DNA of 64,000 nucleotides from Lentisphaerota bacterium (lineage in GTDB: Bacteria > Verrucomicrobiota > Lentisphaeria > Victivallales > Victivallaceae): NCBI GenBank assembly GCA_017134815.1, contig CP071032.1:992001-1056000 (forward strand), read 5' to 3'. Below the pieces are notes generated by a model, which worked only from the letters and a program-made list of their open reading frames with translations, was not told the origin of the DNA and did not search any database. Numbering within the stretch: the stretch's first letter is position 1; every line of letters starts with the position of its first letter. A program made the position numbers and the translations under genes. This document shows positions 8,956-18,284 of the stretch, piece by piece.

Positions 8956-9684
8956 ATGAACCATGATAATTCAAAAAATTATTTAATGACAGAGGGGCTG
9001 CATCCTGAAGAAATCCTGGTTCATGCAGCTGAAAAATTTAATAAACAACTGGTTTTTGCTTCATCGCTGGGCGCGGAGGACCAAGTAATTATCGATATGA
9101 TTTACAGGAACGGTCTTGACATTCCGGTTTTTACCCTTGATACGGGGCGGCTGTTCGAATCCAGTTACCGCCTGCTGGCTGCAACTGAAGCCAAATACGG
9201 CATTAGAATTGAGCTGTTTTTTCCCGAAAGACAATCTGTAGAAAAAATGGTATCACAACATGGGATTAACCTCTTTCGGGAAAGCGTGGAAAAGCGCCGG
9301 GAATGCTGCCGGGTACGCAAGCTGGAGCCTCTTGCAAGAGCACTTTCTCCACACAAGGCATGGATCTGCGGCTTGAGGCAAGCTCAGTCAACTACAAGAT
9401 CAGAACTGCAGGCAATCGAGATTGACGCAAAGGGCATGCTGAAAATCAATCCGCTTTTTAACTGGAGCGAACAACAGGTCTGGGATTATATCCATACTAA
9501 CAAAGTACCATATAATGAACTCCACGACCAGGGCTTTCCAAGCATCGGGTGTGCCTGCTGCACCAGAGCGGTCAATACCGGCGAAGACATAAGAAGCGGC
9601 CGCTGGTGGTGGGAAACCCCTGAACAGAAGGAATGCGGGCTTCACATTGTAAACGGCAAACTGCAGAGAATTAAAAATACATAA
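8956..9684 (+). CDS. cysH: Adenylylsulfate (APS) reductase, [4Fe-4S] type
   Basis: A 242-residue assimilatory reductase that converts APS to sulfite using thioredoxin. The N-terminal PP-loop-like part has FASSLGAEDQV. Two cysteine pairs, ECCRVRK (about residue 116) and GCACCT (about residue 198), give the CC...CxxC set that ligates a [4Fe-4S] cluster and marks APS rather than PAPS use. RSGRWWWE and the C-terminal ECGLH with the catalytic Cys complete the signature. First gene of cysHDN, 24 bp before cysD. No CysC kinase is present, consistent with APS as substrate. Confidence 0.93.
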   Translation: MNHDNSKNYLMTEGLHPEEILVHAAEKFNKQLVFASSLGAEDQVIIDMIYRNGLDIPVFTLDTGRLFESSYRLLAATEAKYGIRIELFFPERQSVEKMVSQHGINLFRESVEKRRECCRVRKLEPLARALSPHKAWICGLRQAQSTTRSELQAIEIDAKGMLKINPLFNWSEQQVWDYIHTNKVPYNELHDQGFPSIGCACCTRAVNTGEDIRSGRWWWETPEQKECGLHIVNGKLQRIKNT

Positions 9685-9708
9685 CATAAAGCTTTAGAGG
9701 TATAGAAA

Positions 9709-10617
9709 ATGCATAAAAACAGAATCAGTCAGTTGAGACAACTGGAAGCGGAAAGCATCAGGATTTTCCGGGACGCAGTAAGTCAGGCGGAAAATCCCGT
9801 ACTGCTTTATTCGATAGGCAAAGATTCATCAGTGCTGGTGAGACTGGCACAGAAGGCTTTTTACCCGGCCAGACTGCCTTTCAAGCTACTGCACATTAAC
9901 ACAACCTGGAAGTTCAAGGAGATGATCCAGTTTCGGGATGATTTTTGCCAAAAAGCAGGACTTGAGCTGACGGTGCATCACAATAAAGAAGGTGTTGAAG
10001 CTGGGGTAAACCCTTTTGATTACGGCAGCCGCAAATATACTGACATAATGAAAACCCAGGCACTGCTGCAGGCACTTGAAGCCGGAAAATATGATGTCGC
10101 TTTCGGTGGAGCAAGGCGCGACGAAGAGAAATCCCGTGCCAAAGAACGCATTTACTCCTTTCGCGACCGCTTTCATCAATGGAACCCAAAGCAGCAACGC
10201 CCGGAACTCTGGGCCAATTACAATGGAAAAATCAATCCGGGAGAAAGCGTCAGAGTTTTTCCGCTTTCCAACTGGACGGAAACCGACATCTGGCAATATA
10301 TCAGGCTGGAAAAGATTCCGCTGGTCGGCCTGTATTTTGCCAAGGAACGCCCGGTGGTCGAAAGAGACGGCATGCTGATTATGGTTGACGATGACCGGAT
10401 GCGGCTCACCCCTGGAGAAAAGCCGGTTATGAAAAAGGTCCGATTCAGAACTCTGGGCTGCTACCCATTGACTGGAGCGGTTGAATCTTCCGCAGAAACG
10501 ATTGAACAAATAGTGCAGGAAATGCTGCAAACCAGACTCAGCGAACGCTCAACACGAGCAATCGACCATGACGGTGACTCATCTATGGAACAAAAAAAAC
10601 GTGAGGGTTATTTCTAA
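9709..10617 (+). CDS. cysD: Sulfate adenylyltransferase subunit 2
   Basis: A 302-residue catalytic subunit of ATP sulfurylase, forming APS from ATP and sulfate. It has the PP-loop [13 protein letters not shown] near residue 45, the [20 protein letters not shown] segment near residue 127, and the usual C-terminal [14 protein letters not shown]. The length matches the family. Its stop overlaps the cysN start by one base (TAATG), so translation is coupled and a 1:1 CysDN complex is expected. The ribosome binding site is AGAGGT. Confidence 0.95.
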   Translation: MHKNRISQLRQLEAESIRIFRDAVSQAENPVLLYSIGKDSSVLVRLAQKAFYPARLPFKLLHINTTWKFKEMIQFRDDFCQKAGLELTVHHNKEGVEAGVNPFDYGSRKYTDIMKTQALLQALEAGKYDVAFGGARRDEEKSRAKERIYSFRDRFHQWNPKQQRPELWANYNGKINPGESVRVFPLSNWTETDIWQYIRLEKIPLVGLYFAKERPVVERDGMLIMVDDDRMRLTPGEKPVMKKVRFRTLGCYPLTGAVESSAETIEQIVQEMLQTRLSERSTRAIDHDGDSSMEQKKREGYF

Positions 10618-11912
10618 TGAATATTGCAAACTTTCTGGACAAACACGAAAACAAAACCTTGCTGCGCTTTATAACCTGCGGTTCGGTTGACGACGGCAAA
10701 TCGACCTTAATCGGCAGACTGCTTTATGACAGCAAGTTAATATTTGACGATCAAATCAGAGCCTTGCAAAATGAAAGCAAACGCATCGGCACCAACCGGG
10801 AAAGCGGCAAAATTGATTATGCGCTTCTGCTTGATGGCTTGAAGGCAGAACGCGAACAAGGCATAACCATTGATGTTGCCTACCGGTACTTCTCTACCCC
10901 GGAGCGCAAATTCATCATTGCCGACACCCCGGGGCATGAACAGTACACCAGAAACATGGCAACAGGCGCCTCCACAGCCAGTCTGGCCATTATTCTGATT
11001 GACGCCCGCAAAGGCATCCTGACTCAAACTCGCAGGCATTCCTACATCGTCTCTCAACTTGGCATCAAGCACATCGTTATCGCTGTCAACAAAATGGACC
11101 TTGTTGATTACTCGCAGGAAATCTATGAGCAGATCAAACGGGATTTTTCCGACTTTGCGGCCAATTTTAACTTCTCAAGCATCAAGTTCTTTCCACTCTC
11201 TGCGCTGGAAGGCGCTAACGTGGTCAGCAACAGCAGTGAAACTCCATGGTACAAAGGCCCTGCCCTGCTGGAGTATCTTGAAAAGGTAGATACATCCGAA
11301 GATAATGACCACCTTGAGTTTCGGTTTCCTGTTCAATATGTAAACCGCCCCAATCTTGACTTCAGAGGTTTTGCCGGCTCAGTAGTCTCCGGTGTCATAA
11401 AAAAAGGCGATAAAGTTCAGGTACTGCCTTCAATGAAAACTTCAAGGGTCAAGGAAATTGTTACCTATGACGGCAATCTTCCCGAAGCTCATGCCCCGCA
11501 AGCTGTAACTTTGACTCTGGAGGATGAAATTGACATCAGCAGCGGAGATATGCTGATCAAGGCCGACAACCTGCCCCATATAACAAACCAGTTCAAGGCT
11601 GACATTATTTGGATGACGGAAAAGCCATTAACTGAAAACTCTGATTATATAATTCGTCATTGCGGCAGCTTCGTCAAAGCCAGGGTTTCCAGGATCGCCC
11701 ACCGGACCGATGTAAACACTCTGGAAAACAGCCCGGCAGACCACCTGGAGCTAAATGAAACAGGAGAAGTGATGATAACAACGTTTTCTCCGCTGTTCTT
11801 CGACACCTATAAACAGAACCGTGAAACCGGGAGCTTTATAATAATTGACAACCTGACCAATAATACCGCAGGTGTAGGCACCATAACCGGTCCAGTTCAA
11901 AACATAATATAA
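10617..11912 (+). CDS. cysN: Sulfate adenylyltransferase subunit 1 (GTPase)
   Basis: A 431-residue elongation-factor-like GTPase that couples GTP hydrolysis to APS synthesis by CysD. G1 is GSVDDGKST (about residue 22), switch/G3 is DTPGHEQYTRNM (about 102), and G4 is NKMD (about 158), followed by EF-Tu-like domains 2 and 3. There is no fused CysC kinase domain, which agrees with APS reductase as the next step. Last structural gene of the operon. Confidence 0.95.
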   Translation: MNIANFLDKHENKTLLRFITCGSVDDGKSTLIGRLLYDSKLIFDDQIRALQNESKRIGTNRESGKIDYALLLDGLKAEREQGITIDVAYRYFSTPERKFIIADTPGHEQYTRNMATGASTASLAIILIDARKGILTQTRRHSYIVSQLGIKHIVIAVNKMDLVDYSQEIYEQIKRDFSDFAANFNFSSIKFFPLSALEGANVVSNSSETPWYKGPALLEYLEKVDTSEDNDHLEFRFPVQYVNRPNLDFRGFAGSVVSGVIKKGDKVQVLPSMKTSRVKEIVTYDGNLPEAHAPQAVTLTLEDEIDISSGDMLIKADNLPHITNQFKADIIWMTEKPLTENSDYIIRHCGSFVKARVSRIAHRTDVNTLENSPADHLELNETGEVMITTFSPLFFDTYKQNRETGSFIIIDNLTNNTAGVGTITGPVQNII

Positions 11913-11918
11913 ATACAT

Positions 11919-11957
11919 ATCCCGCCCGCAGAATCCACTGGATAATGCTGGCGGGAT
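11919..11957 (+). terminator. Hairpin after cysN
   Basis: An ATCCCGCC/GGCGGGAT stem with a loop of about 23 bases is followed by TATTT. It is a plausible weak terminator or attenuator between cysN and the Rrf2 gene. Confidence 0.45.
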
Positions 11958-12065
11958 TATTTCCCGACAGGCCAGTTTATAGAGATTTATCGGGTTATAT
12001 GTTTGTAGTTAAGCTGGAGTTTGCTACATTAACAATTGAAAGCAGACTAAAATTTGAGGTTTTTA

Positions 12066-12500
12066 ATGAAAATATCGACCCGGACCAGATATGGCCTGAG
12101 AATAATGATTTTCCTGGCAACACAAGACCCGGACAGCCATGTCAATGCAAAGGAAATATCTTCCCACGAACATATTACATTAAAATATACCGAACAGATA
12201 ATCCGCCTGCTTAAAAAAGCCGGTTATTTGAATGTCAGCCGCGGAGCCAAAGGCGGCTACTCCCTAAAACCAGCTGCCAAAAACACCAGAATAAAAGACC
12301 TTTACAACCTGCTTGAAAAAGACCAGAAACTGCTGAAATGTCTTGAAAAAGAGTGCTGTGACCGCAAAGCAATCTGCTCCACCTATGACTTCTGGTGCGG
12401 GCTGGAGGAGGTAATATCAAATTACCTTTCTTCAAAAACTATCGGCGATCTGGCCAGAGAGTATCAGGAAAAATCAGTACCCCCCATGTTCTACATTTAA
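12066..12500 (+). CDS. Rrf2-family transcriptional regulator (cys locus)
   Basis: A 144-residue Rrf2 protein: the N-terminal winged helix begins STRTRYGLRIMIFLA, followed by the recognition region and RGAKGGYSLKPA wing. A cysteine-rich segment (KCLEKECCDRKAIC, about residues 94-107) resembles the Fe-S-binding loop of IscR/NsrR-type members. The ATG at 12066 follows GAGG at a good distance; an in-frame TTG at 12054 overlaps that site and is less likely. It probably controls the adjacent sulfate assimilation genes in response to cysteine or Fe-S status (inference from position). It ends convergently, overlapping the ECF T gene by four bases. Confidence 0.88.
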   Translation: MKISTRTRYGLRIMIFLATQDPDSHVNAKEISSHEHITLKYTEQIIRLLKKAGYLNVSRGAKGGYSLKPAAKNTRIKDLYNLLEKDQKLLKCLEKECCDRKAICSTYDFWCGLEEVISNYLSSKTIGDLAREYQEKSVPPMFYI

Positions 12501-13312
12501 AACGGATACCAGAATTTTTCAGTTGTTGTTATTCGGAAATACAAAAACAGCGCAAAAACTGTCAGGGCCAAAACCGCAACTGCATAATCAACTTTTCGCA
12601 TTGGCGTAAGACTGTACCAGGTCCTTTTCTGATGTTTGCCGAATCCTCTTAAATCCATGGCATTTGTAACCTTGTCTATACGCGCCAGAGCAGAGTTAAT
12701 CAGCGGTATAGTTATATTAAAGAGATTCCTGATCCGTTTCAGAAGTGATCTTTCGTCCTTTTTTATACTCAGGCCGCGGGCAGCCTGAGCATTGGCAATA
12801 GTTTTAAATTCATGCTGAATATCCGGAATATAGCGGAATATTATATTGAAAGTATAGGCCCACTTGTATGGCACTCCCAGCTTGCTTAAGCTGCTCGCAA
12901 ACCGGCTGGGATGAGTGGTAAAAATCAAAATTATAACCATCGGCAGCAGCGAGAGGTATTTTAAAGAAAGGGTTACTATATAAAAAACCGTTTCCAGGGT
13001 AAGGTTATATAATAAAACCGTGGATTTCCCGGTCAGGGTTGTTCCATAATCAGGTGTAATCAGATATATAAAAACAGCGTTGGTCAAATTGAATAATATA
13101 ACCACAATAAACAGGTTTCGAATTATTCTTGCCGGGATTTTCGAAAAGAACAGGAAAAGAGCTCCCATCCCGAGTAAAATCAAATTAATTCTGAGGTCAA
13201 GAAACATAAAGACGACAATTGACCACAAGGCAAAAATCAAGACTTTCAGACTTGGTTCCATCCTGTGAAAAAAAGAATCCGAATCAACGTATAATGTTCC
13301 AAAACTGCTCAA
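12497..13312 (-). CDS. ecfT: ECF transporter transmembrane (T) component
   Basis: A 271-residue EcfT/CbiQ-type protein with about five membrane segments. The N-terminal HRMEPSLKVLIF matches the usual HxLDPRxKLL start of T components. The two coupling-helix motifs with Ala-Arg-Gly appear as AQAARGLSI (about residue 175) and AMDLRGFG (about 215). The start is TTG overlapping the upstream stop (TTGA), preceded by GAGGT; starting at the internal Met would remove the conserved HR. Third gene of a complete ECF operon. Confidence 0.88.
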   Translation of the reverse strand: MSSFGTLYVDSDSFFHRMEPSLKVLIFALWSIVVFMFLDLRINLILLGMGALFLFFSKIPARIIRNLFIVVILFNLTNAVFIYLITPDYGTTLTGKSTVLLYNLTLETVFYIVTLSLKYLSLLPMVIILIFTTHPSRFASSLSKLGVPYKWAYTFNIIFRYIPDIQHEFKTIANAQAARGLSIKKDERSLLKRIRNLFNITIPLINSALARIDKVTNAMDLRGFGKHQKRTWYSLTPMRKVDYAVAVLALTVFALFLYFRITTTEKFWYPF

Positions 13313-15057
13313 TGTTTTTTACCTCTGTCAAAATCAATAAAGTGCTGAATAAAGCCGTGTTTATTTTCTATCCCAATAACATCTGCCAGTTTACCCAGCG
13401 AAGTCTCCTTGAGATTGGCTTTCTGAACTATATCACTCTGTGAAAATACATTGGCCGGAGTATCGTCCGCAATAATTGTTCCGTCAGAAATTACAATACT
13501 TCTGGTAGTATATTCCAGCGCCAGATGCATATCGTGGGTAATAAGCATAATAGCTATTCCCAGTCCGGAAAGTTCCCGCATAAAATTCATAAATTCAGTA
13601 TAATTGCTGTAATCCTGCCCTGCAGTAGGCTCATCGAGAATCAGGACACCCGGCTCTCTCGCCAGCACCGAAGCTATTGAAGCTCTGCGTTTCTGGCCGT
13701 AGCTCAATGAGTTAAGAGGCCAGTTCCTGTACCCATATAACCTGCATTTTTTTATGGTCTCAATAAACCTGGCCTCAAGTGCTGTCTCCAGTTTTTTGTC
13801 AGCTTTTTTCCGCCAGCTGAAAAGCTTGAACTTTGAAGGCTTGCTCATCCCGGCCCGAAGCCCCAGTGTCACTTCATCCTTGAGCATGTGCTTTACTGTC
13901 ATATTGTTAGGATTCTGCATGACATAGCCGATCTTGTCCCCAACCGCCTTAACGCTCCAGTCATTAATTAACTCTCCATCGAGAATAATCGTACCTGAAT
14001 CCGGTTTAAGTATTCCAGTAATCAAATTAGACAAGGTAGACTTACCAGCCCCGTTATTGCCAAGTACACTGACGATTTCGCCTTTATGCAGGTCAAAGGA
14101 AACATCTTTTATCGCCTGCCGTCCTGAGGGATAAGCAAAACTTACATTCTTAAGAGAAAGAATTTTATCTTTCCGGATATTTTCTCTGGGCTTTTCAGCC
14201 TCTTCGAACCAGTTCATCACACTCTCTTTCAGGTCATAGTCGCCACAATTCCGGATATTATCAAGCTGATGTCCTTCATCGAGTTCAAAGTTGGAATATT
14301 TTATAGCCTCTACATATAACGGCTCCCGTAATCCGGCTTTTTTTAAAGTGTCGCTCCTCAGCAGCTCACACGGCTTACCGTTGAAAACAATTCTTCCCTG
14401 ATCAAGCACCACAACCCGGTCAATGCTCTTCTCCAGCACATCTTCAATTCTGTGCTCTACGATAATGATAGTTTTGCCGGTATCTTTGTGCAGTTCATCG
14501 ATAAGTGAAATTATATTCTTGCCAGAAGCAGGATCCAGATTAGCCAGCGGCTCATCAAAAAGCAGAATTTCTGACTGTGAAGACAGGACTCCAGCCAGAG
14601 ATACCCGCTGTCTCTGCCCGCCTGAAAGTTCATACGGGCTGTGATTTATATAATCCTGCATTTTGACTGTTTTAAGGCAGGTCAGGACTTTTTTTTTCAT
14701 CTCCGGCAGCGGCGTCATTTCATTTTCAAGCAGAAAAGCAACATCTTCTCCAACTGTCAACCCGATAAACTGTGAGTCCTGGTCCTGTAAAATAGTACCC
14801 GTGACCTTGCTCACTCTGAACAGGTTTTCCTTTCCAGGCTCCATTTCACCAAGAAAAAGACGACCGCTGACCTCTCCGTCATAAGCAAAAGGAATCAGTC
14901 CGTTAATACAATGCATCAGGGTGGATTTACCAGACCCGCTCTGCCCCGCGATAAGCACCTTTTCGCCGCTTTCAATTTCAAGGTTAATATCGCACAAGGT
15001 AGGTTCTTTCAGGTTTCTGTACCTGAAGGTAAAGTTTTGAAAAACAATTCTGCACAT
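13309..15057 (-). CDS. ECF transporter ATPase, two ABC domains fused (A1-A2)
   Basis: 582 residues with two full ABC ATPase domains. Domain 1 has Walker A GQSGSGKST (about 38), signature LSGGQRQR (about 144) and Walker B ILLFDEP; domain 2 has GNNGAGKST (about 330), SYGQKRRAS in place of LSGGQ (about 455), and VLILDEPTAG. The linker carries about 60 less conserved residues. The fused form stands in for the usual EcfA and EcfA-prime heterodimer. It overlaps the S gene by one base (TGATG) and the T gene by four, so the three are co-translated. Confidence 0.92.
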   Translation of the reverse strand: MCRIVFQNFTFRYRNLKEPTLCDINLEIESGEKVLIAGQSGSGKSTLMHCINGLIPFAYDGEVSGRLFLGEMEPGKENLFRVSKVTGTILQDQDSQFIGLTVGEDVAFLLENEMTPLPEMKKKVLTCLKTVKMQDYINHSPYELSGGQRQRVSLAGVLSSQSEILLFDEPLANLDPASGKNIISLIDELHKDTGKTIIIVEHRIEDVLEKSIDRVVVLDQGRIVFNGKPCELLRSDTLKKAGLREPLYVEAIKYSNFELDEGHQLDNIRNCGDYDLKESVMNWFEEAEKPRENIRKDKILSLKNVSFAYPSGRQAIKDVSFDLHKGEIVSVLGNNGAGKSTLSNLITGILKPDSGTIILDGELINDWSVKAVGDKIGYVMQNPNNMTVKHMLKDEVTLGLRAGMSKPSKFKLFSWRKKADKKLETALEARFIETIKKCRLYGYRNWPLNSLSYGQKRRASIASVLAREPGVLILDEPTAGQDYSNYTEFMNFMRELSGLGIAIMLITHDMHLALEYTTRSIVISDGTIIADDTPANVFSQSDIVQKANLKETSLGKLADVIGIENKHGFIQHFIDFDRGKKH

Positions 15058-15605
15058 CAGCTTTCTATCACCAAATTACTGTTTTTTCTATTTGTCATCA
15101 AAAAGCTCAAAACCACCGGCAGGCCAAACATAATAAAAACTACCGAATTAGTCAGAGTTATTACTACAGTCTGCAGTAGAATCTTGCGGGGAGCCTCATC
15201 CATTATAATTACATCTGTAAAGCCGGCAAATGAATAGCCGAGAACAAAGCCGATAATGCCGGTAACGGCCATAAATACAATATGCGCAGGCCGAAACAAA
15301 CCGTATTTCATATCAAAACCTTTGAACAGAAAAACCAGACCAACGAAAAAACCAAAAAAGCCAGAACTCAGCTCCCAGTTCCACCATACACCCCAGCCAG
15401 CCAGAACATCTGTGAGCATGTGGCCGATAAACCCCGAGAGCAAGCCGACTAAAGGACCGAAAAAAGCGCTGAAAATGGTAAGTATGACTATCGCCGGTCT
15501 AATCTGAACATTCGGACCTATGGGGATTCCGACCAGCCCGATTATACCGTAAAGTGCGGCACCAATGCTGATTGTAACCACTGTTTTAGTGCTGAAATTA
15601 AGCAT
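15057..15605 (-). CDS. ECF transporter substrate-binding (S) component, UPF0397 family
   Basis: A 182-residue hydrophobic protein with about six helices. The features [30 protein letters not shown] and the [13 protein letters not shown] segment match UPF0397 S components. Their vitamin or precursor substrate is not settled. Start choice: ATG 15605 or in-frame TTG 15611; neither has a strong ribosome binding site of its own because the AGGAGG nearby serves a mini-ORF ending just upstream. First gene of the S-AA-T operon. Confidence 0.85.
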   Translation of the reverse strand: MLNFSTKTVVTISIGAALYGIIGLVGIPIGPNVQIRPAIVILTIFSAFFGPLVGLLSGFIGHMLTDVLAGWGVWWNWELSSGFFGFFVGLVFLFKGFDMKYGLFRPAHIVFMAVTGIIGFVLGYSFAGFTDVIIMDEAPRKILLQTVVITLTNSVVFIMFGLPVVLSFLMTNRKNSNLVIES

Positions 15606-15607
15606 CT

Positions 15608-15634
15608 TCAAATAAATGTTTCCGTTTCCTGCAC
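15608..15634 (-). CDS. Possible 8-codon leader peptide before EcfS
   Basis: GTG start three bases after AGGAGG, eight codons (VQETETFI), and TGA ending two bases before the EcfS ATG. The strong ribosome binding site has no other user in frame, so the arrangement looks like translational coupling or attenuation. No conservation evidence is available. Confidence 0.3.
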   Translation of the reverse strand: MQETETFI

Positions 15635-16041
15635 AATCCTCCTGACCAGCAGATCAGTTGAATTCATTTAGATATATATGTTCAATTTTGTATGCGAATA
15701 AACTACTATAGCGATAAATTATTTGATAACAGCCACTTCCGGACATCACAGCAGATGCTGTTGATCGTTATTGAAACATAAGATGACCGCAAGACTTTTC
15801 ATTCCTCAGACATATTAGTCCAGCAAAGCAGCTTTTTTGTTCCACATCACCTTAATTACTTTTTCATTTTTCAATATTACCTGACAAATATTTGCCGGTT
15901 ATAATATACTGCTAAAACAGCTGAAGAAAACACTTCCTTGGGATTTTCTGTCAAATGAAGAAGCAATTTTTATTGAAAAAGTTTATAACTGCTTTTATCT
16001 TTGCACGTGAGCAAGAAGAAAAAGGAGCGATTTATTATCTC
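15635..16041. other. Divergent promoter gap between ECF operon and YdcF-like gene
   Basis: About 400 bp, AT-rich. A TATAAT at about 15901 on the + strand could be the -10 for the YdcF-like gene. An in-frame ATG at 15955 would extend that gene by 29 residues but has no ribosome binding site. I searched for a riboswitch fold in the ECF leader and found none I know. Confidence 0.4.
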
Positions 16042-16530
16042 ATGGATGCAATGATTATCATACTGGGGTCTCCAAATGATGCCCAGGGCAATCTCTCAAG
16101 TATTGCCATGGAAAGGTGCGATGAAGCCATAAGGCAGTACTTTGCAACTGATAACTGCAAAATAGTCCTGACAGGTGGCTTCGGTGAACATTTCAATATT
16201 ACTGATAAACCACATGCTTTTTATGCCGCTGAATATCTTATTTCAAAAAATGTCGCAAAACCCGACATACTGGAATTTGTGGAGAGTTCCAACACATATG
16301 AAGACGCTGAGTTTTCCGCACCGGTTGTAGAAAAATACTGTCCGGAAAACGTTATAATAGTAACGTCGGACTTTCACCGCAACCGGGCTGAATTTCTTTT
16401 CAATAGAAACCTGCCCGACAGAAAATTCAGTTTTGCCTGCAGTTCCACCTGCCTCCCTGCTGGCGAGCTGCAGAAGCTGGTTGAACATGAGAGGAAAGCC
16501 CTGAAAAAACTTAAGTCCGCCACTTTTTAA
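16042..16530 (+). CDS. YdcF/DUF218-family protein
   Basis: About 162 residues of the DUF218 (SanA/YdcF) fold: starts with a beta strand MIIILGSPNDAQG, then ILTGGFGE, an acidic ESSNTYEDA segment and VTSDFHRNRAEF. These correspond to the LGxG, LTGG, E-x-x-S-x-(N/T)T-x-E-N and T(S/N)xFHxxRA family blocks. Family members bind nucleotides or sugars and some affect envelope integrity; no enzyme activity can be assigned. I chose 16042 because the family begins with the first strand and GGAG lies 14 bases upstream (long spacing); 15955 and 16051 are alternatives. Confidence 0.72.
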   Translation: MDAMIIILGSPNDAQGNLSSIAMERCDEAIRQYFATDNCKIVLTGGFGEHFNITDKPHAFYAAEYLISKNVAKPDILEFVESSNTYEDAEFSAPVVEKYCPENVIIVTSDFHRNRAEFLFNRNLPDRKFSFACSSTCLPAGELQKLVEHERKALKKLKSATF

Positions 16531-16538
16531 TCGGCGGT

Positions 16539-17978
16539 TCAAGCCTGCGTTTTCGCATTCCACTGGCCAAGGTCTTTAAGTCTTTTGCCGCTGTTCAGGT
16601 TAAACTCCAGTTCCTCAAGAGTAATACCCTTAGTTTCAGGCACATATAGACTCAGAAAAATAATCGCCAGTATGCAAAACACGCCAAATATGAAAAATAT
16701 CGAAAAATTCCCATAATGCCGCATAACTGTCAGAGCATTGCCCATAACCAGACCGGCAAAGGTCCAGTTCACCATGGTAGTCAAAGTCATCCCAATTTCC
16801 CGACCTTTCATCGGAAAAATTTCAGAACAGACCAGCCAGACAACCGGACCCCATGAAAAAGCAAATCCAAACATATATACTGCTGCTGCTGCCAGCAACA
16901 GTACTTTGGGAGTGCTGCTGATCAGAGCGGGATCTGTTACTTTACCAATCATTAGAAAAGCCACTCCCGAACATATCATCGCGACTCCCATAATACCGGC
17001 GCCTATATATAGCAGTTTTTTCCTGCCCCACTTTTCAACCAGCCAGATTGCCGGAATTGTAAAGACCATAAAAACAGTCGGCACTGCCATTTTGGCTATA
17101 AAGCCATTCATGCCGACATAACTGAATATTGTTGGTGCGTAGTAAACCATCAGGTTGATGCCGACAAGCTGCTGAAAAACCTGCAGCAGTATTCCCACAA
17201 TGAGGATTTTAATAAAATGCCGGTTGAAAACAACGCCTAGTGATCGCTCTCGAGAATCACCCACGACAGCCTCGATTTCACTGATTTCAAAATCAACTTC
17301 CTGCTGGGTGTTTAATGTTCTTCGCAAAACTTTAACGGCCTCTTTCCTGCGCTTTTTCAACATCAGCCACCTTGGGCTTTCCGGCAGAAATACAGAACCT
17401 ATAAACATCAGCAGTGCAAACAGCGCAATAACCAGAAACATGAATGGCAGTGCAGATTCAGCTTTGAGGAAAACCTTTACAATCAAAACATTTGTCAACG
17501 ATATGAGAAATATGCCGATAGTTATCATAAACTGAAATAACGTACCCATTGAGCCGCGTATTGATGAAGGAGCAGTTTCCGACAGGTAAAGCGGTACTAT
17601 AAATGATGCCACCCCAACCGCAAAACCAAGTCCGAACCGACAGGCAAAAAGCACCCGCAATGGCGGCAGCAAAGCAGATATCACCGACATGGCGACAAAT
17701 ATGAAACCGGCAAAAACCAGACTCTTTTTGCGCCCCAGCAGTCTGGCAAAAAAGCCGGAAAGCAAAGCCCCGATTACTCCGCCTGTAGCAAGAATTGCGG
17801 AATAACTCTCCCCGCCTGAAGTGCCAAGGTCATACACCTTTTGAATTGTGCTGAGAGAATTGGCAATAAACCCCTGATCCAAACCAAACAGCAGTCCGCC
17901 AAGGGCCGCTGTAACGCAAACCATTATGACAATAAATTTATATCCGGTATAAGAGTTACAGGGGGCAGATTCATTCAT
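16539..17978 (-). CDS. Sugar:H+ symporter, MFS SP family (XylE-like)
   Basis: A 479-residue 12-helix major facilitator of the sugar porter family. Signatures: GLDQGFIANSL in helix 1, the R-x-GRKKS loop between helices 2 and 3, PESPRWLMLKKRR after helix 6, QQLVGINLMVYYAP in helix 7, the second GRKK loop, and PETKGITLEELE at the C-terminus. These define hexose/pentose porters but do not fix the sugar. I start at 17978 because GGAG is six bases upstream; the first ATG at 17990 overlaps that site. Divergent from the flavoprotein gene. Confidence 0.88.
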   Translation of the reverse strand: MNESAPCNSYTGYKFIVIMVCVTAALGGLLFGLDQGFIANSLSTIQKVYDLGTSGGESYSAILATGGVIGALLSGFFARLLGRKKSLVFAGFIFVAMSVISALLPPLRVLFACRFGLGFAVGVASFIVPLYLSETAPSSIRGSMGTLFQFMITIGIFLISLTNVLIVKVFLKAESALPFMFLVIALFALLMFIGSVFLPESPRWLMLKKRRKEAVKVLRRTLNTQQEVDFEISEIEAVVGDSRERSLGVVFNRHFIKILIVGILLQVFQQLVGINLMVYYAPTIFSYVGMNGFIAKMAVPTVFMVFTIPAIWLVEKWGRKKLLYIGAGIMGVAMICSGVAFLMIGKVTDPALISSTPKVLLLAAAAVYMFGFAFSWGPVVWLVCSEIFPMKGREIGMTLTTMVNWTFAGLVMGNALTVMRHYGNFSIFFIFGVFCILAIIFLSLYVPETKGITLEELEFNLNSGKRLKDLGQWNAKTQA

Positions 17979-18098
17979 AATAATCTCCATGCAGTTAAGG
18001 TATAAATTCTCAGCGTAAATATCCTAAAACCAATACCACTAAAGAGAAAGTCCTCAAACTGCAGATAACTGGAAAGCATTCATTATTACTCTGCAACA

Positions 18099-18114
18099 TG
18101 TCAGAAAGCTGACA
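18099..18114. promoter_or_regulatory. Palindromic operator candidate TGTCAG-N4-CTGACA
   Basis: A perfect 6-bp inverted repeat with a 4-bp centre, in the 306-bp divergent space between the sugar porter and flavoprotein genes. Size and symmetry fit a dimeric repressor site. No regulator gene lies adjacent. Confidence 0.4.
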
Positions 18115-18250
18115 AAATACCCTGCTCCATTTCATAGCCACCTTTAGATAAAGAAAACTGGATTACAATATTTGTTCCGAAATTTTGAAATTGATTAAAA
18201 AAATACCTTGAATATTAAACTTATGTTTGCATAAAACGTAAAACATTGTA

Positions 18251-18262
18251 TTAGTATACTAA
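18251..18262. promoter_or_regulatory. Perfect 12-bp palindrome TTAGTATACTAA
   Basis: It lies 23 bp before the flavoprotein start ATG. The half-site ATACTAA recurs as two direct repeats upstream of the MFS gene at 21319, so one regulator might bind both. Confidence 0.3.
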
Positions 18263-18284
18263 CAACAAAGGATTGCTTTTAACA

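Noticed and set aside
9886-10530. 214-codon minus-strand ORF inside cysD
   Set aside because: Antisense of a complete, strongly conserved gene; arises from GC3 pattern.
11945-12214. 89-codon ORF overlapping the Rrf2 start
   Set aside because: Different frame from the Rrf2 gene, covers the cysN hairpin, no ribosome binding site.
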